This document shows positions 54,801-64,000 of a DNA stretch of 64,000 nt, piece after piece. The position numbers and the translations under genes were made by a program. The notes beneath the pieces were generated by a model. That model was not told the DNA's origin and did no database searches. It was given only the letters and a program-made list of their open reading frames with translations. The stretch comes from Chlorophyllum brunneum. Lineage: Eukaryota; Basidiomycota; Agaricomycetes; Agaricales; Agaricaceae. Numbering within the stretch: position 1 is the first letter of the stretch; every line of letters begins with the position of its first letter. Where the stretch lies: contig OY756139.1 of NCBI GenBank assembly GCA_963576785.1, positions 3,410,001-3,474,000 of the forward strand, in the 5' to 3' direction.

Positions 54801-57425
54801 TATTCGTATCAAGTGTGGATATAGACATGATGTTAGGAGGAACGAGTGGGTCGTGAGTGCTTCCTGGTTGTAAATATCCTTTTAACGTAATGCCTACGAT
54901 GAACCCCACTTGCAACTAACGCTGGAAGAGAGTCTCCTCCTAGGGTTGAACGTTGAAAGACACGCCACGCCTCGGTGATAGAGAATCTGCAGAGGTGTGG
55001 GTAATCGGTCCCGAGGGTGGATTGCCACCTACCTCGAGGTCACTCAGACCTGTGTGTGCGTGTGGCAATGAGATTCCGATGTAGTTCGTTTTTCTTGTAT
55101 ACTGCGTACGCAGTAATTCAAGTGAACCAGTAGTGATGAAGATCTTCGAACGTTGTTCGCAAGTAGTGTCCAAGGTTGTATTGAATATTGATCCGCGATG
55201 GACTATAGAGCGCTCGATCTTTTCTACTTTTAACTAATAGACATATACGGTGTAGTGTTTTACAGCGTCGCAGTTTTCATACATATATGAGAGTACCCGT
55301 TTCAAGTATAAGAAAACGCATTGCTTCTTACGATCAAACTTCACTCTTTCACACAAAGAACTCTGGCGTAGTAACAAAAGCGCATTACGCATTACGTAGT
55401 ATAGTAGTTTAGGCGTACGAGTTACCTTTATGATAGTAAATAGCGTTTTATACGTTTCAATCGGATCAGGAAGTGTGCGTATAGCGTAATAAATAAGTAG
55501 TAGTAGTTGAGTAATGTGACCACTTGAAGGGTAAGTAGTTACAAGATCAGATCCAAAGGAAAGTCTATGGTTAAACCCCGACGAATTGGAAAAAAACAAA
55601 AGTGATCAGAAGCTTAAACGCCGATGTTTGTTATATAGAAATAACGAGTCGGTGTCAAAAACACTATTGGAGAAATCAGACGTCAGCGCCCGTAAATCGG
55701 ATAAACTGAGTTAATATCCAAAGTACACTTGATGAACGATACTCATTTCTCAAGTCCGAGTCGGTGAAAGGGAAAAAACGGATGTAGAAAGAATTCATGT
55801 CCATCGTGATGATTTCACGAAATAAAATAAAACAAGTTGTACAGATACGCGAGGATCAGGTCATCTGATAATAGTGCCACTTGCTTCCAAGGAACTTCGA
55901 CCTCTTTACCTCCCTTCTTCATTTCTCTCCCCTCCCCTCTCTCACACACCTTTCGGGAATCCGCATTTAGGAATCCGGGAACGGTCAATTTCTGTAGGAA
56001 GTATCTAGTGTTCTTTCGAGATCGTCTTTACCTTTGCGAGAAGGAGATCTTTCAACTTTACCTTGGTAATTATAAGTAACCGGAGCTTGGAGATACGAGG
56101 TACGGTAAGTAAGATTTTGGGGTGGGTGCAGGGGGGAAAGTGTATATTGAGTAGTGCATATAGTTTGGACTGATGGTTATTCTTTTTGAAGAGTGCGCAG
56201 TTTTGGCCATTCGAGAGAATTCTTTTTGAGTGGGGAGGGTGTTGGAAGCGGATCCGCAATGGGTTGATACGTTCTAATGCGTTTGAAGGGATTGTTGCTA
56301 CAAGTAAGGAAGTGTAACCAAACGAAATGTTCAAGCAAAGACTCTATCACATATGAACGAATTCAAGTCTTTCGACAAGTAATCGGTGACGTCGAACTTG
56401 AGAAAAGTGCTTATATCCAGGGATGGAGTGGTAGAAGAAGAAGAGCGAGTATTCAGGGAAAAGGTAGTACAAAGACAGGAACTCGGAGGTTTAAACTGGA
56501 CGATGCGGGATTTAAGCTGACGAAAAGATCAAAAAGGTTAAGTTTGGATTCTCGCCGCACCCGAGTCCGATACTATGGTTGGTAGGGTGCGGTACTAAGT
56601 TATAGCGAAAATCTCGCATATCGCTCCAACGTGAAAAGGATGGGGGATATGGGTTGCGTCACTGCGTGGTTAAGATTTTCGAGTATTCTCTGTTCTCTAG
56701 TGAACTGGTTCGAAGCGATAGGATACACCAGGGGAAAGAATGTTATTAGTGTGGAAGCGTTGTGGATATCGGGTGTGGTGTCATAGTCCCGTCCCCGGTA
56801 TCAGATGTTGCAGCACCACAGTTCTCCAAGGCACTTCCTCGTAGCAATACAGGGTAAGGTAAGTGGATCCAACATAATATTCAAACACTGTGAACGAAAA
56901 CATGACGTCGTTAGGGTAGTGGAGTAGTTGAGATATGAACGCCTGAAGGAAATTTGCAAAAGCGATGGAGACGATTCATACATGTGCCCACGCTCACGGT
57001 GAGTTTAATTTTGGGACATGGTTTCGGCGGTGATGTGTTGGGAACGAGTGGTATCATGATGTGGGTGTATGCACACAGAGTTTCAGACTTGTTGCTGCCG
57101 GCCGTGTGCACGCAGTTGTCATGGATGATAATACAGGCACTAGTCCCTGGCATCCGATGAATGAAAGAGGCTGGCGAGCGAAGAGAACGGTGGGGAGACA
57201 AGTGCGGGGGTAGGGTGAGGGAGGATGAGCTGGGGTGTGACAGAATTCTGGGGTGTGGCCTGATTGGGGACGGAGGCAGTTGTGACATGGCAGAATAATA
57301 TATTACGGTTTACCTCAGGCTGCTGCACGTGTGAGCTGGCTCGGCTGCGAGGTGAGCCAGGCCCTGTTATATATTTCTCGTGCCAGTCCCAGTCCTCCCC
57401 TCCGCCAGTCCGCCATCCCCCCACC
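51877..57425. other. Gene-poor 5.5-kb stretch
   Basis: No recognisable protein domain on either strand. Frames at 52829-53104, 54251-54610 and 55234-55599 look like chance. The end contains the TATA box (57368-57373) and C-rich leader of the next gene. The lack of repeats, together with base composition similar to its surroundings, suggests decayed sequence rather than a recent transposon. Confidence 0.4.
57368..57373 (+). promoter_or_regulatory. TATA box
   Basis: TATATA in GTTATATATTTCTCG, 58 bases before the ATG at 57426, followed by a C/T-rich leader. Confidence 0.6.
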
Positions 57426-58879
57426 ATGCTCCCAGAAAGACCTCCGTCGCGCTCAGAACACCTCCTTCGCTCGGCACTCCAGCGCAGTCCCCACCCACAC
57501 CTCCACCACCTTCCCCCCTCACCCCGCGCACACCGACGCAGGCACTCTCACGTACCGGGGGAGACCTCCACAACCACGGCGGACGACGACGAGCTCTACC
57601 GCGCCGCCTTTCTCTATCGCACCGCCGCCACCGCCTCTTCCCCCATCCGCCCTTACTCTCGCCACCACTCTCCCTCTCCCTCCCGCCCTGCATCGCCTTC
57701 GCCTTCAAGAAGACAGTCTTTGCAACGTTCCCCGGCCTCGGATGGCAACCTTGGTCTCCAGCGCCACAATTCCATCCCAGCTCGCAAAAAACCCTCGTCG
57801 CTTGTGGCGGAACCCCTTCCCCTCACACCACATGAGCAGGTGCTGCGTGCCAGGCTGGAACGCGTGTTGATCACGGGACGTGTCGTTGATGAGCGAGAAC
57901 AGAGTAGGGAACGCAGGACAAGTAGAGATCGAGACGATGTCCCCGGTTGGCCCTGGTCAGACCATCACAGTATGGTATGTATCCCCACCTCTCTTTCGGG
58001 TTACGAAATGAACACTATCCTAATTAGACGGGTTCAACTCCTCCTAAATCGAGTGCGAGTGGGAGTAGCGATAACTCAAATTATCCATTCCACTACCCAT
58101 ATCAGTACCAGACACCCCACCACCACCGATCGAGAAGCAAGACCGATGCTGCACCTCCACCACCACATACCACTCCCGTCAGTCCTCGTCGCGCAACAAC
58201 TTCCTATTCCACAAAATCTCCCTCACGGTCTCGACCTCCGCGGAATAATAGTTCCGGCACGACGACAGTGATAACCCCTCCCCTTACGGCTGACGCGTCC
58301 CCGGTATTGAGTCAAGGTAGCGATTTGATTCAGCCTCAATCGCAACAGCAGCATCAGCTTATCGATCCGGACGACATGCGGCTTCTTACGCCACCCCCTA
58401 CACCACCTCTCATCCCCACGTCCACAGGACCAGGATCAAATAAACGTCGAGGTTCAGCAATGTACAAGTCTCCCCGAGATTCGACGGAACATATCGCTCC
58501 TCATAGTCCCTACATGTATCCCTACAAGCGGAGAGAGGTCGATGGAAGCGTTGAACAGTTTGATCTTGGCATTGGTATGGGAGGACATTCGGGTACAATG
58601 ACACCAACGTCAACGTTTAATGCGCGGAAAGCAAGTGAGAGGTGTAGAATGATGGAAGGCTATGTCAGTTTTGCGGCTGTGGAAGGTTTGGGATTGCCGC
58701 CTGATGGTGTGGACGACGACGAGGACAAGAAGAATGGCGGAGATGAAGAGAAGAATAGAGATGATATGAGATTGGGTAAAGGGATTATCGGGACCTGGGC
58801 TAGGAAGTTGTTTGTTGGGATTGGAAGTGGTGCGAGTACAAGTACGAATCCGAATCCGACGACGACGAAAGTTTCGTGA
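57426..58879 (+). CDS. Unrecognised disordered R/S/P/H-rich protein
   Basis: Exons 57426-57974 and 58028-58879 give 466 aa. The start is MLPERPPSRSEHLLRSALQR. Low-complexity regions contain SPSPSRPASPSPSRR repeats, a conserved-looking helix PLTPHEQVLRARLERVL (about residues 135-151), then HHHRSRSKTDAAPPPPHTTP and LLTPPPTPPLIPTS. A more ordered C-terminal block follows (ARKASERCRMMEGYVSFAAV; KGIIGTWARKLFVGIG). Many Ser/Thr-Pro sites suggest phosphorylation. No known domain is seen. The helix around HEQVLRARLE is the best candidate for a conserved motif. The start is supported by a TATA box 58 bases upstream. Confidence 0.75.
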
Positions 58880-61800
58880 ATTTGAAAAATAATCTGGGAT
58901 TTCATGGGTCTTTTTTTCTTATGGATTATGGTGCATGCATTACATCTTCATCTTCATCAACATATATACAACATTTCCTCTTAACATATGCTCATTTTAC
59001 TTTCTTTTCTTTACCTCCTGACACTCTTTTTTTGGTTTTGGTGTGTATAATAATTTTTTTCGAGGTTTTGGATGTATAGATTCTTTGTCGTTTTTGTTTG
59101 GCTACGTCGTCGTTTTTCATCCGAGTGCTTTCCCGGCCGCATGTGTATTTGTTTTTTTACGAGTCGGTTGTGAGGGAATATAATCGGATAAAACGCGATT
59201 TGTGGAAGTTCTGAGAAAGTTCGGGAGAGAGAAGTTTAGAAAGACGGAGTAATCGGATTCTTCTGGATTGAGTGAGTGAAAGATCGATGTTGGTATTCCC
59301 ATTCGAGAATTCTGATACTTTCCCTGACAGAGCGGTATGGGTGGACATAGAATCTTGAGTTTTTTTGTTGCTGATCCCATCCCGACGTCTTCAACTGTCA
59401 TATACATATGATTGAAAGGTTGCCTTTCACGTCATATGTCATACGTCAACATCTACCACCCATCAACAACGACGGTATCCTATAATAATACACATGAACT
59501 GCGATCACGGCCTCTACTTGGTGAAGTGATGATTTCTTATAGATTGCTTATCTAGGTTAAATCAATTCCTAGTCTTTAATTCTCCCTTGTGGGTTTATCT
59601 ACTAGACGCGTGATAGGATACTGATAATATTACGATCTGTGCGGAATGAGAAGATAAGATGTGGAGTTTTTTTGTCGGGTTGTTGGGCGTTTTAATGAGG
59701 GAGAAATAAAATTAGAAATTAGAAATTGGAATCCTGTTTTTTTTTTCGATTTGGAGGGAGGGGAGGTGTGGCTGTGATTCTTCTCGAGTTCTTTCCCCCT
59801 TGTGCCCTTGTTTTTTTTAAAAAGTGGGAGAAGCTTTTGGGATGCCGTTGGGGATAGTGTTAGTTTTTTGTGCCCGAGTTGGAGTGAGAGTGGAAGATAG
59901 AAGAAGTGGAATAGTTAGCTGTGTGTGTAATAATTCGATATAGGAAGTTCTAGTTTCCGATGTTCGAATACGCGTTTTAGATGGCATTCATTGTGTTCCG
60001 GGATGATACGGCTTATTTGATGATCTGCTCGTGTGGCAATGCATAGAGTGTAGTAGCATAGCTTTGAGATACTGGGTATGGGCATGGAATCGCCACCACA
60101 ACCACAATGATACGACTTTTTGAGAAATTTCAAATATACCAGGAATGCATTCCCAAGGCTGCGTACTAACCGAATGCTAGTGCATCGGCATTGTACTGGT
60201 TTGGTTTGCTCCGTTGCACTACCTAGTCCTTCCTCGCCAGGATAATCTGAACTGATCACATCATTGTATATTCTGTGCATTGTATTCGTCGTTCCTGTCG
60301 CACACCGTAAAATAAGGAACTAATTTCAACAATGATACTTATTCGGTTTCGGACTAACCGGAGTCAAGCCTTGTTGAAAACACGCGCTTTTTTTCTTTGC
60401 CCTGGTCTGTCGGTTGAATGCTCGGGTCGCTTACATGTCGTCAGCCCTTGGAGGGGGGGATATTTCAAGGTTTCTTGATTGGCGGGATTACGAGGCCGCT
60501 CCTCGACTTCGGCGTCGACTCACAAACTTGACTCAACTCCCGGCATTTCAACTCTTAAGCGCAAATTTCAAAAAAAAATAAAAGCACTTATTTGCAAACA
60601 AAACAATATTTGAAATAAGTTGAAACCAGGTGTGAAGCAATGCTTATGCTTGTTTCTCTCATTTCAGGGGAGGGGACGAATTAAACGTGTTGGAGTGGTT
60701 GTTGCGGGTGAGAATTTCAAGAATTTGGGGTTGTTGGAGATTTGGAGTGAGACAATAATCGAGTGGTCCGGGTTTTGGCGAGGGGTTTGTTCTCAGCACT
60801 GCTTGTTTTTTTTTTCTCACCCATCCGCTGACAAGGTGGCCTCGTAAATTTTGAATAGAAGTCCTTCGGAGTAGAAAGAGGGTGCGGAATGAAGGGTTTT
60901 GATGCGCATCGCTTTTTTTGTTGTCTTGCTACATGCTGCGTCAAGTCATTTCCGCCTTCAAGGCGATGTGGGGGTCGTTCGAGTTTTTGGGAATAGATGG
61001 TGCATGGGATCTTTGACATGTATTGCATTCAGTTGGAGAACTTCTTTTGTGGGGATTAATTTCTTACTCATTTCCGTTTGAGGGGTCTTGGAGAATCCCT
61101 CTATGCGGCGGCAACTTGCGTTTTAGAATAATTCGGCTCCAATATTTCGTACACTGTGGCGCTGGTTTTTTCCAACTCCGCTGAAAGCCTCTCTCAGGTG
61201 AGGACAGCCAGGGGGACAAAACGCTCGATCGGCTTTGTTTGTGTGTGTCAAACGTCCTTCGCACTGGTTCACCTCGGCCATGGCCATAGACCACTGTCAA
61301 TGAGTCGTCAACTGCTCAGTTGATCAGCGACACTCACGGCCAATTTCTCTAAGATTCCGGTTTATTCTCCAAACTGCCGTACTCTCAGGTCTCCTCCGGC
61401 TCCGATCAGACTGTGGCCTTCTCTCACAAGCTAATCCATTGCTGATCAACAAGGTTGCGGAGAACGTGTTGAGTGTGATTAGCTGATCTCCCTCACGGAA
61501 ATCTGTAGAGTGCGTGGTTTATTTTAACCTCAAGATTCGAGTTTCAAAATTCGGTGAGCGACGCTTTGCTCCACGCCAACTCAGTTCCTCGGGTCACCAA
61601 CTCAAGCCGAGAGTCATGAATAACGTTTTACCCAGGGACCGAGACAGGGGTCATAAGAGGTTAGGTCCCTGCTCGAGGACCTTCAGCACTAATCAAAGCG
61701 CGTGTTATGCCCTGTGCGCGGGGTATGCCCGGAACTTGTGACTAGTGCATTGGAACCATGTGTGCATCATGGGGACGCTGCTACACAAACTCAAGGCTAG

Positions 61801-62165
61801 TGCGCCATCGACATCATGAGTCCCGTGAGTTTCATTGCCACAAACACACGGCAGCAGCCTTTGATCCAGCCACAAACCATCGCGCGTGCCTTGTTAATCT
61901 AACCAAGGCCGTGACTCGGACACAGCTCAAACCAAAGCCGAGGCGAAATCAACGTGATGGTGGTGGTCACACCATAAACATACCACGCTGATCAGAAGAA
62001 CCGCCTGCACAAGTCATGTTCGGCGTTTCTCATGTGAACCTGGATCGATACACTAGGAAAGCAAAGGGTCTGATCCTGCATGTGGTATACCAGGGTTAAG
62101 GGCACTTTGAAGAGATTCTTTAAGAACTCGGCCTGGACTGGCAAGGTCGGAAGATAGTAGTGGTA
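58880..62165. other. Gene-poor stretch after the last gene
   Basis: T-rich 3' flank (58912-59160), then sequence without recognisable domains. Frames such as 59915-60280 and 60717-61028 (minus) or 61758-61991 (plus) have no motif. No LTR, terminal inverted repeat or RT/transposase motif was noticed. Confidence 0.4.
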
Positions 62166-62229
62166 AAAGAGGTCTAGTGGTTATGATATGTGGATTTGAA
62201 ATCTATTGGGTAGGGGATTCCTGGGCGTC
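62166..62229 (+). pseudogene. tRNA-Ser(UGA)-like remnant
   Basis: CTAGTGGTTATGATA resembles an A-box/D-arm of a serine tRNA. It is followed by the anticodon arm GTGGA-TTTGAAA-TCTAT (62190-62206), which folds with two G-U pairs and has anticodon TGA at 62197-62199. A G-rich variable-arm-like stretch follows. No B-box or T-arm is present afterwards, so at best this is a 3'-truncated copy. Confidence 0.35.
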
Positions 62230-64000
62230 CTTTTCATGATAAGGGGTTTACATAACCGCGCCCTGGAACCAGGCTCACCATGCAGATCAAAAATCTCTTA
62301 TGATGTGGCAGAACTTGATACGGGAATGAAAACACTTCTGGAAAATCTACATCAGTGCAGCCAATCCTCGGATGACACTTTCCATGGTGTATTCATGTCT
62401 CGGAATTACTTGTAGATGCCTAGGCAACAACCCTGTTAAACTCCGTCGAGCGACGATGAATACGCTTGGATTATCTGCCGTTTGTTACACGAGTGTTGAT
62501 CAGGAAATAATAAGGTCTTAGTCCGATCATAATACAGTAGATTTTGTTGAAGCGGGGGTGGCTTGCCTATTCGGACTTGCCCTACAGTTGGTTCTGAATC
62601 TCGTGAACCACCTGGTTTGAACCAGATCACGCCGGTGCAGAGGGAAAGGCCTTCCTAATTCATGGCTACGGCGGCATTAGGTTACTTATGTAAGTCGTGC
62701 TTCTGGAATATCGTGTAGGTACATCTATTAATGAGAACTTTGTAGAGTCGTGCCTTGGATTATTCTGGGCACTGGAAGTCAAACAAGCCATTTGGATCGA
62801 TGAGGACCAACGTGTGTGCGATATCTTCTCACAGAAATGGTAGGCTGAGCATCACTCAAATGCGAGTGACTTACTGCCGATAGTATCTGATCGGAACGCC
62901 GCAGCGTAATCTTATAAGCAAGAGGTCATGACTCATCAATGACACTATAGGCCGAATTCTCAGGTGGAATTGCTTACAGCAGTGGCTCCTCCCTCAAGCC
63001 GTTGAGAAAAGAATTAGAAGAGATTATAAGCAGTTGCTACCTCAGCTAGATTGTGAAATGAGTGACATCATTAACCCCGCATTACACTTGGCCTTTCGAT
63101 GGTAGTCAGCGAGCGACACTCGGCGCGCATTTCTCCTAGAGGTCTTGGTCTTATCTATGACGTGAGTGGTTGTGTAAAGTCAGATGCTGCTTTGTATCAT
63201 GGCATGACATAAATTGAGCTGACTATGCTAATACAGATCCTTTGCATCCCCCACGAAATCATGATGAATTCAAGAATTGATACCAGAGGACTTGACTCAG
63301 CGAAAATATGCAACTGCAACCTTGGCTCTCTGTTATTCTATGAAAGTCAGGTCCCATGACAAACGCCAAGATCTTCGTATCGGCCACGAAGCCTATGTGA
63401 TTGGTTCTTCCACAATCGGGTGTTCTAAAACAACGCAATGTGCTTCTGGGGGTCCGTAAAGCCATATTATCAGCGCATCCACGGGTGGGTTGCAGATCTT
63501 CCGCTCACAAACAGGAAAGTTGGACCATAATCGACAAGTTCGGATCGTCTGTAAGTAAGGATAGCGCACCTGGATAGCGTTTCTGTCTTCTCTATTTCCT
63601 GACGGCCTCTGTAGGGTGCCATATGCGCTCATGCCGAAGTTTAGGACCAGTTCATCTATAAAGGTGCAATCCCCATAAGCGCTGCGGGCTGATGCCAGTG
63701 GGCGCACGGCATGCCGACGGTAATCAGCTGGAATGGTAGTGGCTGAGGGTTGTTGGTTTGGAGGTGAGATCAGGCGAGGTTCTCCAGGAGGACAAAGGTA
63801 TTAATACCTTTGGGCTTAGCGGTACGACATGCCGCACGAATACTCCTGCACCACCCCCGCTATATGACTAACGTACTAGCAGGTCCAGTCGGCATCTAGT
63901 CAGTGTCCTGGCTTGACGGTGTCAAGGCAGGTGTTCGGCGATCCCTCGTCTATGGTGGGAGGTCACGTTTTCCTTTGGTGTGCAGGGGTCTAGGCAGGGG
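62230..64000. other. Gene-poor right end of the window
   Basis: Short chance frames only (for example 63393-63707, minus). Contains a perfect palindrome at 63793-63812. Whether a gene begins beyond 64000 cannot be judged. Confidence 0.4.
63793..63812. repeat. Perfect 20-bp palindrome
   Basis: CAAAGGTATTAATACCTTTG is its own reverse complement; the flanking bases no longer pair. It could be a dimeric-factor site, a small hairpin or chance. Confidence 0.7.

Noticed and set aside
62600..62625. CTGGTTTGAACCAG resembling a tRNA T-arm
   Set aside because: It is a small palindrome; no other tRNA arms can be folded around it.

Overview
The window is nuclear DNA of a filamentous basidiomycete, most likely an Agaricomycete. 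Evidence: genes are split by many 45-65 nt GT-AG introns, several exons are only 5-18 nt, and there is a NACHT protein with the PDAFHDS...YPPP N-terminus typical of mushroom NLR-like families. An F-box family, an Atg3-type E2 and lactose-permease-like and allantoate-permease-like transporters with basidiomycete-type endings are also present. All gene models below were spliced by eye from the genomic sequence; no transcript data were used.

Layout: 1-710 (+) is the 3' end of a zinc-knuckle gene, probably DNA topoisomerase III. 2275-4464 (+) is an allantoate/nicotinate-type MFS transporter and 5160-7001 (+) is malate synthase of the glyoxylate cycle. 7.0-10.2 kb is gene-poor, with a diverged short repeat and a possible membrane-protein remnant. 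10169-12645 (+) is UTP25 and 13099-14231 (+) an unrecognised coiled-coil-like protein. Next come ATG3 (14918-16371, -) and a LYAR-type zinc-finger gene (16471-17719, -), only 99 bp apart. 17.9-21.3 kb holds two F-box gene copies on the minus strand, one with an intact body and one degenerate, with a broken fragment of the neighbouring aminopeptidase P gene between them. NOG1 (21653-24142, +) and aminopeptidase P (24913-28168, -) converge. They are followed by a small PPxY membrane protein (29345-29920, +), a NACHT NTPase (30913-32642, -) and a 23-exon sugar transporter (35227-38206, +). Then come a receptor-like single-pass protein (38597-42301, +), a disordered R/D/P-rich protein (42843-46146, -) diverging from HSP110/SSE1 (46496-49108, +), and a disordered R/S/P-rich protein (57426-58879, +).

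The right part (49.1-57.4 and 58.9-64.0 kb) is almost empty. It holds a truncated tRNA-Lys, a tRNA-Ser-like remnant, one orphan coding exon and a perfect 20-bp palindrome.

Functionally the left and centre are housekeeping genes: glyoxylate metabolism, ribosome biogenesis (UTP25, NOG1, LYAR-like), autophagy (ATG3), proteostasis (SSE1) and transport. The accessory layer is the F-box/aminopeptidase duplication block, the NACHT gene and the gene-poor right side. I found no operon-like new system. The most unusual signals are the micro-exons (5, 8, 8, 13 and 13 nt), three stop-free introns with lengths divisible by three, the duplication block, and the repeated intron position inside the zinc knuckles.
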